Of a stretch of DNA of 64,000 nt, positions 1 to 12,289 are shown one piece after another (position 1 is the stretch's first letter; the number at the start of each line of letters is the position of its first letter). The position numbers were made by a program, and so were the translations under genes. Source of the stretch: Eutreptiella sp. 'Long Island Sound 2002' (Eukaryota; Euglenozoa; Euglenophyceae; Eutreptiales; Eutreptiaceae); contig OZ038378.1 of assembly GCA_964036045.1 (NCBI GenBank), forward strand, positions 59,681,408 through 59,745,407. Direction: 5' to 3'. The notes under the pieces are model-generated. The model saw nothing but the letters and a program-made list of their open reading frames with translations. It did no database searches and had not been told where the DNA came from.

Positions 1-1845
1 AGGTTTTTCGTGCACCCCCTCCGCGAGGGTGGGTACGGCTCGAAACCCTCCCCCCAAGTTTCAGACCCCTATTTCCCCCAAAAAAAACGGCTTCCGAAAC
101 AAACCTGCAATTGCTCCAATGGAATTATGTAGCATGGTGCGTAGTTTAAACCTATTTGTGGTAGCATTACCCGTCACATGGCCGGGACAAAATTGGTCAA
201 ATGCAGTGGCAAAATACGCCAATCCACATAATTTGCAAACACGGCCAGCAATGATGGGACCTTACCACAGCATGTGGCAATTTCAACGTCCCTACACTTG
301 CCACTCTAGCGATGGATATCTTGCAAAGGATGTACATCGTCTTACCGGGCGACTGTTACCACAAAGGGTTGCTCGATCTTGTTTGTAATGCCGGGACTTC
401 AAAGAAGTGGAATCGTTGCCCAGGATACAACCCGCGGCCACGAATGCGCAAGTGTACGCGAAGGTTGGTGAAAAATCGGAAGCATCTTGCGGCAACGGTG
501 TTTTCGAAGCAGGTCGTGGACCATGTTCATGAGCTCTACCATATTGGAACACCGTATGGTCCTCAACAAAACGTTGCGCACGGTGCGCGTAGCGCACACA
601 ATACGCCACCTTGGTTGGGGCTTACCGTTGTGCCACTTATCCAAAACAATGAGGGGATCTCCCAATAATGCAAGGGCAGTGCATCCTTCCTAGTGCTGTG
701 TGGCAAACTTGAAATCCACATCTATTCACATAGTACCTCCATGTCCTCCAAATAATGGCTAGTGACAAGGAAGTGTTGTATGCTATGTTGGACGTGCTTG
801 TATCACATTTTGTTGAACGCCTTTCGATTCGACTCAATTTAAATGGCCATTAACAAATACTAGGTTGGACTAGTAGACCAAGCGCCACTTGAAAATCCAA
901 TGTTACATGAAAGATGGCATCAACAAAATATTTGGCTTTATTCCAAGGGCTCAATTCCGTGTCTTCAAAGGAGGTTAAATCCAACAACTTGAGGAAACGG
1001 TGTGATGTACCAATGCATTGAGCACACAGCCCGCCACCTCCTGTGATACAGGTGGTTTATGCCCCAATAGCGGCACAAATGGCCTCTAGGCGGGTGTGCT
1101 CCCCAACGGGCATCAATGTTGAGGGCAACACATTGTCAATAAAGTTGTAGAAGTCCTATATTAGGTAGTGGCCCCCAATGAAGGTGGAACACGCTATAAG
1201 GGCCAAAGATCGTAGTGTAGTGCACCCCACCACATTTGCCTACCAAGATGCACAACGGGTGGATCTTGAGTTTGTACCAGATGGATCAAGGTCCATTGAT
1301 ATAAACGATGTAGAAGGAGTCATGGGCTTGTTGCACTAGAAAACCATTGGGCATTCGGGCATGTCTATAGCATCAAACCACATGCCGATTCATTGGTTCG
1401 GGCCAGTTGCAACAAGCAAGGAGGGTGCACCTCCCTCCATAGCGTGTGCGACAAACATGCAACCGAATGATGTGTCAACACATGGTGTATCACATAGGTC
1501 GTGATGACGTCCCAATTAGCCTAGCCCCGGCATTTTGAGTCTGTGAGAACGGTGATGGGTGTTGCCACTTGGCAATGAATAAGTTGCAGGCCCCCAAACC
1601 AAAGTGTTGCATCTTGTGCCTACGTATGCTTCAAGGAACTTAATGTGGCATCACCTTGTAACGTTGTACACAACGGGCCAATCATCTGCTGCGTTGCAAG
1701 ATGTTTTTCCGTCGGTGTATAGATACAACAAGGAGCAATACATGGAAGTAAATGAAGGCCACTCAAAATTATGTTGCATCTCCCTCCAAGCAAGAAGCCT
1801 GGCTTTCTATTGTCTCCATTGTGTGGGCGCGCTTTGAGGTCCATT
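1..1845. other. No supportable gene
   Basis: Moderate-GC sequence with only short ORFs on both strands and no recognisable domain. Positions 1-100 (C-rich stretch followed by 'ccccccaagtttcagacc') resemble 8,050-8,160, which carries 'acccccccaagtttcacacc' near a similar 'aggttttt' and gggaggg motif. These may be remnants of one dispersed element. Nothing else can be supported. Confidence 0.5.
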
Positions 1846-2000
1846 ATCTGACCCGGCGCGGATCTTGTTTTTGCCTAACGGCTTGGCTCCACAGTGCGTG
1901 AACCGGCTTGGACCTCCATTCTGTGAACGGGCTTGGGTCTAAATAGTGCGAACCTGCTTGGATCTCCATTGCGAGTACTGGTTCCGGTCTGTATTGCTTG
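1846..2000. repeat. Degenerate 25-bp satellite fragment
   Basis: About six diverged copies of a 25-bp unit related to 'cttggatctccattgtgtga' plus 'accgg'. Good matches include 'gtgaaccggcttggacctcc' and 'cctgcttggatctccattgc'. The same unit forms the much better preserved array at 26,941-27,531, so this is a small, older piece of that satellite. Confidence 0.75.
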
Positions 2001-4480
2001 AAACGCCGTGAATAAGGAAGTGTCATCACGAGGGCATTGTGTGGCAAGTGCCAAGTATTGGCACTAGAGTTTCACCGCCCTGAAAGAGCTTTGGGTAGAA
2101 TTCACGCACAACGTAGCACGGACCCCGTTGTCGAATACACATTACCATGCGACCAAGGAAATATGATCCATAGGACATCACACCCTCGTCGTCTTTGTTC
2201 CACGCAGCCCTTATGGCAACGCCATGTGGTGGACCTCATCCGTGAGTTCTACGCGCAAAAAAGAATAGAAGGCCATCCATGTTCATACCATCTTGCACTT
2301 TGTTGTAGCATGTCTTGCAAAGTTGCAAACCTTGTGGCACCACAAGGCTTGTCGTTCAATGCCCAAGCACAGGAGGGTAAGAGTTCTGCAACACTCCTTG
2401 GACAACTTTGGGAGATACTTAGTTTGAAACCCATAGTGTGGGTACATTGGGCAGCTGCCCACAGTGGCTTTTATATGGAGTGATATCCCTCCATTTATTT
2501 GTTTAGTAGCATTCCTACTAGACACCGAAATTCTGCGGTTAAGGTGAGATTGCAAAATTGTTTCAAAGGTTGGTCTATGCGACGCCCATTGTTGAACGGA
2601 CGCGGGGTGAAGCACGTGGTGAACGTGCATGCGCTGACCTTGGTTTGGCAATCTTTGATGCCAAATAGCACCGAGTGCTTCCAAAAACCAAAAGAAGATG
2701 CATGTAACACACTTTTGATGGTCTGCCACGAGTGTTGCCATTCGTTTGCAAAGAATGGTGCGAAGTTGCATCGGGCTAGGAAACCCCAGGAAGTCGACCA
2801 GGAAGTAGTTTACACAATCAAAAATACCACCGGGAAGTCACCGTAAAGTTGTACTTTCTGGGTCCCCGCGGACATGGAAGTGATCCCCGCCCCCACCGCC
2901 AAACTACCACTGAGTTTGAACCGAATAAGAAAAGTGTTATGTTTCCTCTCCTAAAGCACCAAAAATCTCCCCTCAGCCCCCCCGAGGGCACCGTGGGGGG
3001 TCCTATGAAAATGGACGTGTCAAGAGGGGGACTTCCTGCGACAAGGCATTTGCGCAGCACATTAATGGTTCATGGATGGCATCCCTTTACTATCCCTAGT
3101 TGAGTGGCACGTAAAGCGGGCCACTCCATGCCCTGGGACAGTACACAATTCCATTGCTTGCACTTGATCATTGAGCGAGGCGTTGGCATTAGTGGCACGA
3201 AGAGGGAGTGTGTCGTCGACGTTGTCTGTGACACAACATGTTGGCCAACAATGCGGGTGGCTTGCAGCCGCAAGGCCCCCTTCCAAGTACCAGACGTACA
3301 CATCCCACCGCGTGGCAATGGTGCGCCAAAGTGGTTTGGCATCGGGGCACATGTAGCCGGGCTGACCCTGCGGTATCGGCATCTCGAACTCCCCAGTGGC
3401 ATGTGCTAGCTCCAAGCATGACATTACCACATCCCGCAAAATGCTTGCCGCGTTTGCACGCGGCTGCCCTTTGCGGGACAAGCAACATGTTGCTGGTCTT
3501 GGTACACAATTACCTCTTTCTTCATGTCTACCCCATCCTGCCAACGACAATGTTGGGGATAATGTGTTGTGTGGCGCATTCACAATCCCAGCCGCGGTGA
3601 AATATGCTTCACCTCAACCGCATGGCCACATTTGCATGATTGGTTGTCCTTTGTAACATGGGGTCTAGTACATGGCCGCATGGTGGAGCACTAGTGCTCG
3701 ACTTCGCGATGCGGACATCCTCAACTCCTAGTGCCTCCCTTGCAATGCACTGTAGGTGTTGCAAACGCTCCTGTTGGTAAGGCGGTGTAATCTCCGAGTA
3801 TGAGCGGCGCGCGTGGTGGTGCATGGGCCGCCGGAATGCCTCAGTGGCTTGGAACATTTTAAGAAAGTAAGGGACAAACAATCAACTCAGTAACTACCTG
3901 CAACTCCCACCGGCAATTGACTCTCAAGTCACATTGTCGATTGAGGAATCCCCCCAAATGGGCACAGTAAGTGCCTGCTGTCAAGTTTGAAACGTGGACC
4001 AGGTTTGCACTTACTGGTTCGATTTTGTGGTTTCAAACCTACTTCCTAGTTTGCTTTTGTGGTCCAAACTAATTTCTGGTCGCTGTCTGATCCAATGGCA
4101 CCAAATTTTATCCTTAAATCTTGGCACGGACCACATGTATACACCGACACACACACGGACACAAGCATGGACTCAGGCATATCCGGAAAATTGGGATCAC
4201 GCTTTAGAGCCTTGCAGGCTGAAAAAATCTGCGCCGTGAAGCTTGACGGCTGAGATCAAAAGGAAAGACCCGCTACCCCCCGGTGGGGGATCGGAACCCC
4301 TTCTCAACGAGCTAGCAGAGCACACCGCAGTGTGCCGCCTACGCACGCCCGATGGGTTGCACATATCATTCGTTGAATTTTCTCGCGTTCCCCCGTTAGA
4401 GGCGCTGTTGTGTGCATGGGCCGCGATGTGCGCCGCGTGTATCGGATATATTAAATGTCCTCTGTGCCACGTGCATACCG
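2001..4480. other. Anonymous region, no clear gene
   Basis: Open frames of 100-173 codons occur on both strands and overlap each other (for example 2,037-2,483 on + against 2,283-2,771 on -, and 3,062-3,583 on -). None shows a domain, and neither strand is clearly favoured. The segment 2,850-3,010 is C-rich and non-coding in character. The region may be an old transposon remnant, but I cannot identify it. Confidence 0.4.
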
Positions 4481-4758
4481 ACTAGCTGTACATCAATTCC
4501 TCAAGTACTGTGAAGAGAGCACACAAGTGCGCACGACCGGTAAGACCTACGCATGACGAGCTCAAGTGACATTGGGTGATTAATTGCAATTTATCAAAAA
4601 GGCCATATGGCCAATGACTGCTTGCTGGGGTTCTCCAGGGCACACCGCGTGGCCCGACTTTCTCTTGCGGAACCTTGGGAAGACGAAGCACTCCCATGTG
4701 TTGCCAACACATCCAAAAGCTTGCACTCGCCCTCTTTGGCGGCGGTTTGTGCACCATG

Positions 4759-5043
4759 TTAGGTGTCACGCAACATGTGCAGTTGTATCCCTTGAGCCGT
4801 CGTTGCCCCTAGTTTGGTTTGCAACTCCTTGTTGCGTTGCAACAACGCCAGCACCTCGCCCGCCTGGCCCTGCGTGTCCGCCCTCGCTTGCTCCAAGGCG
4901 TCGACACATTTTCTTTGGCGTTCACGGGCTCGCTTGGCTTCCCGTTCAGCCGTAGTCAATCGGTTGTGTTCCTCCGCCACAAGCTCCTGCCACACGCCCC
5001 GAGGCATGTCCTTCATGTTATGGGCCGCCATGATGCTGTCCAC
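4759..5043 (-). pseudogene. Coiled-coil protein remnant
   Basis: A 94-codon minus-strand frame whose middle (roughly residues 20-75) is rich in Ala, Arg, Glu, Gln and Leu with few prolines. It reads as a charged heptad-like coiled coil ('RLTTAEREAKRARERQRK', then 'LLQRNKELQTKL'). The frame extends a little upstream past a TGA with sensible residues, so the ATG at 5,043 is probably not the original start. It lies downstream, on the same strand, of other decayed frames (5,115-5,471, 5,925-6,509, 6,715-7,872) and could be the C-terminal part of one broken or intron-containing gene. The function is unknown; coiled coils alone do not identify a family. Confidence 0.45.
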
Positions 5044-5114
5044 TTGTCAAGTTGTCCGCGGGCCTTCCGGTGCCTTCCAACCCAATTGTCGTCTCGAGGT
5101 TTCTCACCACGCCT

Positions 5115-5471
5115 CTAATCAGGCTCATGCTTGATACATTTGCACCCACCAATGAATCCTACTTCTTGCCCAGCAGCCCACCCGTCAATGTGCGCCGTTG
5201 CCCCATCTCGGTTGCTATGAAGCACTACGCCGACACCGATTGCATGGATCCGCCTCATCCACATTGCACCAACCCCGTACTGAACGCCGTTGCACAAGAG
5301 CATGTAGTAATACTTCCCCACCGTACTCTTTGTGGCGAAGATCGAAACACCCTCGGCAGTGAGGCACAAGGTCACCTTGGTGGAAGCACCCCTTGTCACT
5401 TGCATTGAGGCGCATCGCTCCCGCGCAAGGGAAGCCACCCGGTACCGCATCTTGGCATTGTCCCACACCAC
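5115..5471 (-). pseudogene. Hypothetical protein remnant
   Basis: A 118-codon minus-strand frame with balanced, protein-like composition ('KVTLCLTAEGVSIFATKS', 'GKYYYMLLCNGVQYGVGA'), suggestive of a beta-rich globular fragment. No family is recognised. It precedes the coiled-coil remnant at 4,759-5,043 on the same strand with only a short, stop-containing gap. A shared ancestral gene is therefore plausible but unproven. The overlapping minus frame at 5,215-5,511 is Cys/Gly-rich and looks like a shadow. Confidence 0.35.
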
Positions 5472-5862
5472 CTACAACACCGTCGTCTGCAACTAGCATG
5501 TGGCAAGACATCTACGAAGGCCTAGAAGGCCTAAGGGACAAGGAGTCGACGGCGCAATAGTGCACCAGTCGACTGAAGCAAGCAAGTAATTACAACCCCC
5601 ACCAATAAGGCACCGTTAGGTCAGAACGTCTATGCACAAACCCTCGAAATGACACCAATGACTCCCAACTTCCATGTCTAGGCGAGGACTGGGAACCTAG
5701 TTTGTAGTTGGACATTGAGGTCTTAAACCGAGGGCAAAAACCTACTTGTTGGTCATTTTTTTCTTATGAAGCGTTGGGCTGTAACCTACTTCAAAGTCGC
5801 TTTTCAGGCCTGGGTTTCCTTAGCAGTGTTTCAGCAACTGCTTGCCAACGGTGGCAAAGACT

Positions 5863-5878
5863 GGGGGGGGGGGGGGGG
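5863..5878. repeat. Poly-G run of 16
   Basis: An uninterrupted run of sixteen G residues, one of several long G/C homopolymers in the window (others near 9,940, 11,210, 34,500-34,630 and 36,012). Such runs are prone to length error in sequencing and to slippage. Confidence 0.9.
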
Positions 5879-5924
5879 CACATATGTATGTCGGCGGTGC
5901 CAGGCTCCGTCGTTTTGGCTGCAA

Positions 5925-6509
5925 TCAACCAACCCGCTGCCTCCGCAACCGACACGCCCAACGAAGGGGCAACCGGCGGGGCCAGGTCCCGCCTAAAAGC
6001 ATGGCTTCCTCCTTATTGTCCTCGGGCAAGGCAAACCCACAGACGTACCCACCTAACAACATGAAGATGGTTCCAGTGCCCATGTTCACAATGATAGTGT
6101 CCACGAGCGTGGCGGACGGCAGCCACTCCGCGGCATGGGCCACCTTTGCTAGTGGATAATCTTTTAGTTTGCGTGTAGCATTTGGAGGTGTGACGAGAGG
6201 TATCGGTGACGGAGGTTTGAGCAACGAAATAGCAACGAAGGCTGAGCTGCTGCCAAGCATGTAGCTGGCCATCCCGGAGACCAACGGTCTTGGACTTGTC
6301 CGCCGCGGAATGGCAGCAAACGTCACATCCTCAGGAGGTGATGCACTACACGTTGGGTAAAGATGTGTGATGTGCTTCGCACAAGCTGTACCCTGACCAC
6401 AGGAAAAGCAGAAGCCGGCACCATTCTTGCCACAGCACCCATCACTTCTGCAACTGCACGGCTCCTTGGACCTGGCTGCGCACTGCTTGGCCCGAAAATG
6501 TGGTAACAA
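5925..6509 (-). pseudogene. Cys-rich hypothetical protein remnant
   Basis: A 194-codon minus-strand open frame. Its N-terminal third is cysteine-rich ('CSCRSDGCCGKNGAGFCF', then 'CGQGTACAKH'), with spacing that could bind zinc but matches no named finger that I recognise. The rest reads like folded protein ('DTIIVNMGTGTIFMLLGG'). The final 25 residues turn Arg/Pro-rich next to the poly-G run and are probably not native. It follows the 385-codon frame at 6,715-7,872 on the same strand, about 200 bases further on, and may be the next part of the same decayed gene. Function unknown. Confidence 0.4.
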
Positions 6510-6714
6510 TACAATGGGTAAAGCGTCATGTTACCCCATGTGTGGATATTCCAAGGAAGAAGATACCCCGGCGAGAATCCTTGGGCTGTTCGAAGGGCAC
6601 GCAAGAGCCAGCGTGATTGACGTTTCTTGGCAAGAGAAAAGCACCGCCTGTGTGCAAACGGATGATATCTTCGTGCCACGGCCGTAGCAAGCCGTGCGTA
6701 GTGTCGGCAATGAA

Positions 6715-7872
6715 CTAGCCCTGCGATCCGTCAACTTCGGTGATGTCCCGCTCAATAGCCCCAAACACCAAGAGCCCCGCAAGTAGGTTTCGCATATTGC
6801 CACGCAGATGTTGCCGCTTGTACCGTGTAACCCCAACATAGTCGCCCACCACGAGTATGTTAGATCGAAGAGGGAACCTCCAGTCCACCTCTGCATAGAT
6901 GACGTAGCCAGTCGAAATCGGCTTTGCGAGGTTTTGGGTGGCGACGTCTTGGACATCCGCCACCATTGACGGTTGGAGGACCCGCTGATCGCGAGTGTCA
7001 ATGGGGCAGTCGGGGGAGGGGAAAGTGTCGTTGAATATGGGCATCCACTCTGCCCATGTCCGTGCCTCGTACTGCGACTTCAACCGGTCGAAGCGCTCTT
7101 GCGACTCGACAGCCCGCAACACCAAGTGACCGGCTGCCTGCGAAGTTTGGGGCTCCGTGTTCTCCACTGCCTTCGGACCAAGAACCACGGCCTCGAAGTG
7201 ACGTACGCAACGAAGACGCCATAGTAGTGGCACTTGAATGCTGTTGGGAGCGGAAACAGGATACACGACGGGGTGGCGATGCCAAAGAGTGGGGCCTCCA
7301 ACCCGAGTCTCAGAGGAATGGTTGCACGCGCAATACATGCTGAGCATCCTGGATCTCGAGGAAGCGCTCACTGTCCCCCATGGTCTCATACCCTTGCCCC
7401 TCAGGCCCGTGGGGCTTTGTCTCCACAAACGCCATGCTTGTGTCTTGGGGGCGACAGAGACCTCATTGTCGGGGGTGTACGCCCCCCCCCCTCTTTTGCT
7501 CTCCTTGGTGTTGGCGCTCATATTGGGCACGTTGTCCATCAAGCCCTTGCGCACCGTGTCGGTCTGGAGACGCCCAACGTTGACAATCCTGGCGGAGAGG
7601 TGGCGATTGTGATGTGCGACACAAATCAAAACACCGATGAGTGACCCCGGGTTGTGCTCGCTGAGAGTGGACCCGGCGACGGACAACATGCTAATGGTGG
7701 TGTTGGCCCGGAAGCTTTCGCGGCTTGCGACGGAAGGGATCTCGACTTTTGGGAGCTTACTACAATGGCCGATAGCGGTCCTACCGGTACCGGCCCGGTT
7801 CCCATCCATCTTGACCCAATATGCCACAAAGTACACACTCATATGGCACTCTAAAAAAAAACCGAGAAACAA
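6715..7872 (-). CDS. Hypothetical protein, 385 codons, unknown function
   Basis: The longest non-repetitive frame in the first 12 kb. Staying open for 385 codons at this base composition is unlikely by chance, so it was probably coding. Protein-like stretches include 'MSVYFVAYWVKMDGNRAG' near the N-terminus and 'DRLKSQYEARTWAEWMPIF' then 'ILVVGDYVGVTRYKRQ' near the C-terminus. No domain is recognised. The middle (about residues 135-190) is Arg/Ser-rich and could be a frameshifted or intronic part. The ATG at 7,872 is the first Met, but the true start is uncertain. It is followed on the same strand by other remnants (5,925-6,509, 5,115-5,471, 4,759-5,043), consistent with a single decayed gene or transposable element running right to left. 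Confidence 0.45.
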   Translation of the reverse strand: MFLGFFLECHMSVYFVAYWVKMDGNRAGTGRTAIGHCSKLPKVEIPSVASRESFRANTTISMLSVAGSTLSEHNPGSLIGVLICVAHHNRHLSARIVNVGRLQTDTVRKGLMDNVPNMSANTKESKRGGGAYTPDNEVSVAPKTQAWRLWRQSPTGLRGKGMRPWGTVSASSRSRMLSMYCACNHSSETRVGGPTLWHRHPVVYPVSAPNSIQVPLLWRLRCVRHFEAVVLGPKAVENTEPQTSQAAGHLVLRAVESQERFDRLKSQYEARTWAEWMPIFNDTFPSPDCPIDTRDQRVLQPSMVADVQDVATQNLAKPISTGYVIYAEVDWRFPLRSNILVVGDYVGVTRYKRQHLRGNMRNLLAGLLVFGAIERDITEVDGSQG

Positions 7873-8169
7873 ATATTTGCAAGGGTGTGTGAAAGTGTGA
7901 CAACAACATGTGTTGCGGTGATGTCACGAAGGGGTTTGGAGGTGAAGATGAAGGATGCGAAAATAAACCTAGAAACCCTTAGTAGGCAAAACCAATAAGT
8001 TCGTTTCAGACGTGAAAGTCCCACAAGGCAGTCACTTCCCGGGTCCATTTTTCCGGGACCCCCCCAAGTTTCACACCTAGACGTTCCCCACAAGGTCTGT
8101 GGAACGTAGGTTTTTGACCCCATTAAAAAAATTTCCGTCCACCCCCCGGGAGGGCCCATGACCTTCAAT

Positions 8170-9240
8170 CATGTTAAAACAATCCCCAAAGGAAAAGAAA
8201 CAAATTTCTTGCCCATTGCAAACACCTACTTTTAATGGTGCATTGGGGGTTTTGGGAAGAAGTTCGCAATGGGATTTCCTGAAACACACCCCATGCGTCC
8301 ACCACGGACATGGCACACTCATTGAAGGGCTACCACAAGCCGACGTGACCATGTGGGATCCAACAAATGGCACTATGCAATCACGGACACACACATAATG
8401 GTCGGTTGGGAAGATTCACGTGGTTGGGTACACACAAGACTTGTGGTACCTACTTCACGGCCATGAGGATCGATCGTACACACAGGGTCCATCACTTGCT
8501 TGCGTGGGTTCTCGCCCCATGCGTCTGCTTATGGGGATTTGTAGCAAAAGGAATGGTAGGCGACTAATTCCGGGGCTTTTGTGCTCTCAAAACATAAATA
8601 CCACCCATGTCGGCAATGCCCGTTGTTTGCTGAATATTGGCATGTGCATTCTCTAGTATGCTCTAGAAACAGGCCCAACGTTAGTCGCTGACAAAGACAT
8701 TTTGCAAATCAGATGTTCCAGGTGGGCTGATACCCTAAATAGCCCATCAGAGCGATGTCAACTTTTGCCAATGGCATGTTATGTAGTGGGAACATCATGA
8801 TTATTTGTGTAATGTGTGACAGTGATGAGAAACGTTTTTATTTTGGGATCAAAAGTGTTTCTGTGCCGTCCTCCATATGGGGTTACATCCCCCGTTTTCG
8901 AAACCATCTTTTGTGATATTCTCACCATCCCAAATCAACAAATGTCCTATGTAAAGCATATTGTAGACCATGTTTGTCCGTGGCCTTTTGGCTGCACATT
9001 AGGCGCCCTTTTGCACCTTATAGGTCTCACACTAGTTGTTGTATTTACAACACTTTTTTCGCAAAAAGTTAATTGCTCGTTGAAGCTTTCTTTGAGACAT
9101 TGAATGTCACCTCTGCTTCACGCATCAATGGTGTTCAAGTTTCTATTCACAAGTGGTCGGAGCATTTTTTTTGCATTCATTATTTACACCACATCTTAAG
9201 TGCGTGTTCACCCAATTATGATGGATCCCTAGCTATGCTC
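8170..9240. other. No feature seen
   Basis: Moderate-GC sequence with no ORF above about 105 codons, no tandem structure and no recognisable motif. Confidence 0.5.
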
Positions 9241-9249
9241 AACCCCGCC

Positions 9250-10150
9250 CCGAAATTTGTCCCCTGCTCTCAAGCGTTCGGGCACCCCCACGCGGTAGGG
9301 ATGATGTAGCCACCAGGCCTACTTTTCGGCCACTTTTGACTTTGTCCCCCTCTTAATAAGGTGGGAACCCCCCACGGCAGGGGTTATGTAGCCACAAGGC
9401 CCACTTATGCACCACTTTTACATGCGACCCCCGTTCCAAGGCAAAGTGGAACCCCTTGAGCTAGGGGTTATAGGGCCCATAGGGCTAGCTATGGGCAACT
9501 TCTGATTTTATCCCTCACTATGAAGCGTTGGGGACCCATCACACGGCAAGGGTTGCCTAGCCACGAAACCCTCTTGTAGGCCACTTCTCATGTTCTTCCC
9601 AGGTTGGCGAGCCCCCTTAGACGGAAATGGTTACTTAATCACTAGACCCACTTATAGACCACCTATAATTTTGTCCTCTTGCTGGGAACGCTGTAAATGG
9701 AGTAAGTACGTTGCTACCAGGGCCACTTGTAGGCCGCTTTTGCAGTTTCCCCACACTCTAAATGGGTGGTGACCCCCTATACAGGAGGCATTCTGTGGGC
9801 CTCTTTACGGGCCACTTGTGCATTTCTCTCCGGCTCTGAAGTGTCGGGGACACCGCAATTAGCAAGGGTAGTGTAGCCACTTGGCCCACTTGTGGACCAC
9901 TTGTGATTTTGTCTTCCCCTCTAAATAGGTAGTGACCCCCCCCCCCACGATGGCAAGGTGTGCGTAGCCACACCGGGCAATTGCTCAATTTGTCCCCTGC
10001 TTTGAGGCGTTGGGGACCCCCGAGATGCGATGAGTTATGTAGCGACCAAGCCCAAACGTGGGCCACTTATGATTTTGTCTTTCGCTGCGAGGCGTTAAGG
10101 ACCCCCAAGACATAAGGGGATAGGTAGCCACAGGGCCCTGCCAAAAGTGC
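9250..10150. repeat. Degenerate ~82-bp tandem repeat, about 11 units
   Basis: Units share the landmarks 'gttggggaccccc', 'gttatgtagccacaaggccc' and 'ggccacttttgattttgtcc'. The 'tagccac'-type landmark recurs near 9,302, 9,385, 9,466, 9,552, 9,632, 9,708, 9,790, 9,871, 9,960, 10,030 and 10,110, a period of about 82 bp with strong divergence. This is an old minisatellite with no coding potential. Confidence 0.8.
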
Positions 10151-10364
10151 GCATTGGATGTCCCAAAACACCCTTTTTTGGCCCAAAGGGTGTTGAAGCC
10201 CGGTGAGAACGGCCACACCAAGGGAACGGCTTGCCACAATCCACATGTGGTGTGTCCTCCCCTTGACAAAGAGCCTTTCATCGCCCTTCTACTGCACGAT
10301 ACGTCCGAGAAACAGCCCAAAAATGGCTAAAAATGGCCAAGCAAGGGCGATGTTTGTCTCAAAC

Positions 10365-10660
10365 AGCCCCAAACCCAAAAGCTACTCTATCTTGGGCTAT
10401 GTAGCTCAAATTGGAAATTTGAGGGCACAAAGTGCACCCCCAGCCCCCCCCGTTTTGTGGTTTACACGCCTTAGAATCGCCCAATGAGGCGCCTAGACCC
10501 CCATAACGATTGTCACTGGGTGGAGCTGCAGGGCGGCATGGGCCGCGCATTGTGAGCGCCAACGCTGGGTCTTGCAAGGTTCCTGGGATGAAAAAATTTT
10601 TTAAAGTGGTTTCTCGACCACTTGGGATGCTCAGAAAACTGTTGGTAGCCCGTTTCAAGC
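10365..10660 (+). repeat. Interspersed repeat, copy A
   Basis: Shares ordered landmarks with 11,500-11,730 ('ccttagaatcgccca' here, 'ccttagaattgccca' there) and, in reverse orientation, with 12,290-12,600 ('ccacttgggatgctc' here, its complement near 12,321). A diverged interspersed family, possibly a non-autonomous element. No ORF and no terminal repeats were recognised. Confidence 0.6.
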
Positions 10661-11499
10661 TTGTGGTGATTCTGGACCCTTTGGCATGCCCTGACCAGTG
10701 AAACCGGCCCGTTTTGAGCTCGTTTTCAGCCATTTTGGCCCCTCTAAGGACCCATCGGGCCTTCAAAAAGTGCCATTTTATAAACAACAATGCATCAAAT
10801 GTGCGTCAAAGATGTGTTTTTTCAAAAATTATTCTTGGACCATGTGGGGTGCTGAAACCGGACAATAGGACACATTTCAGCCTACTTTGACCCAGTGTGG
10901 CCTTTTTCGGCACATTCACGCACCAAGTTGTAGACTTTGCCCATACCTTAGAGGCAACTTGTGCAGGCACCTAGAATATGGCAGAGTGGTATAGATTAGA
11001 AAATATATACATATATGTTTCTACACCCCTCTCCTTCCAAATCCACCACACAAACAGGCAACAAGCAAACAAGCAACAAGCACTTCTTCTTTGCGTTTTG
11101 GCCATTACTGAGTCCCAACACTACGGGATGTGCTTCATTCCCGCCATCCTACAACGTAGGTGGTGACCTTGCCAAATGCAAGATTGCGCCAAAAAGTCAC
11201 CGGTGCCCCCCCCCCCCCCATGCCGCCCCCGGGGCGCCAATTTGGAAGGTCCCCTGCCAAAACGACACATTTTTTGCTTCAAATTAGCCTCATTAGGCTC
11301 AAAACGGCCCTGGAACCCATTCAAAAGGCACAAATGAGGGGAAATGCTTACTACACTACACGTCCGCCTTCCCTTCCCCATGAAAAGGAGCATTTTGTTT
11401 CCCTCTCACTCCATTTAAATGTCCCAGATACAACCCAAAAAACGCCAATCAAATGGTCTAGAATGTGCTGTTTGTGTGGAACGACGCCAAAGCTCAGAA

Positions 11500-11730
11500 C
11501 AGGCCATATCCTCGGGTACGTCGCTCAATTCGAATTCCAAGGGCACCTAGTAAACCCGCAACCCCCACCACCCACTTCTTGTGCCTTTCAAGCCTTAGAA
11601 TTGCCCAACCAGACCCCTAACCCCCTTTACTCATGGCCATCGGTGGGTCCATCAAGGTCCTCGGGGCGAAAATGTTTTGCCCAAAGTCGTTCTTGGACTA
11701 CATTGGATGGCCAAACAACTGTTTTTGGCC
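11500..11730 (+). repeat. Interspersed repeat, copy B
   Basis: Diverged copy of the family at 10,365-10,660. It begins with a 'gggtacgtcgctcaatt' motif matching 'gggctatgtagctcaaatt' in copy A and ends near 'aaacaactgtttttggcccg', matching 'gaaaactgttggtagcccg' in copy A. Confidence 0.6.
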
Positions 11731-12289
11731 CGCGTTGAGTAGGTGAAGCCGCGATTTGGCAATGGGGAAATCGCAAAATGCCCTCAAAATGGGCTTTATG
11801 GGGCCCAAAATGGGGGAGAAATGGGTCTAAAGTGTGCTTTTCCAAAGGTAATCCTAACCCATCTGCGTGGGACAAACAAGTGAAATACACCAATTTGGAG
11901 CCTGTTTGGAATTTTCGCCCCTCTAAGGTGGTCAAAACCATTGAAGAAGGGTGGAATCGGGGTCAAAATAGGCTCATGTCACTTGTTTGTGCACCCCAAC
12001 GTGTCCACAATTACTTTTGAAAAATCGGGGGTTTCACCCATTTTAAACTCTTTTTTGGTCGCCAAACGGCCCATTTTCAAGGTAATTCGGGATTTTTCAT
12101 GGGCCAAAACGCGTCACCACGGGCTCAAAATGGGCTGCAACCTCTTGCTTGAGCATTCCAATCGTCCGAGGTCAGTTTTGGCAGAAACACTTTATTGACC
12201 CGTTTTTCGGCTTTTTCAGCCCCAAACAGCCCATTTTCAAGGCATTTTGGGCCTTTCCATGGGGCACAATGCATCACCACGTACTCAAA

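Noticed and set aside
4260-4345. tRNA-like sequence on the minus strand (ggttccgat with flanking G and C stems)
   Set aside because: The loop TTCCGAT breaks the TTCRANY rule, and no consistent D-arm, anticodon arm and acceptor stem could be built.
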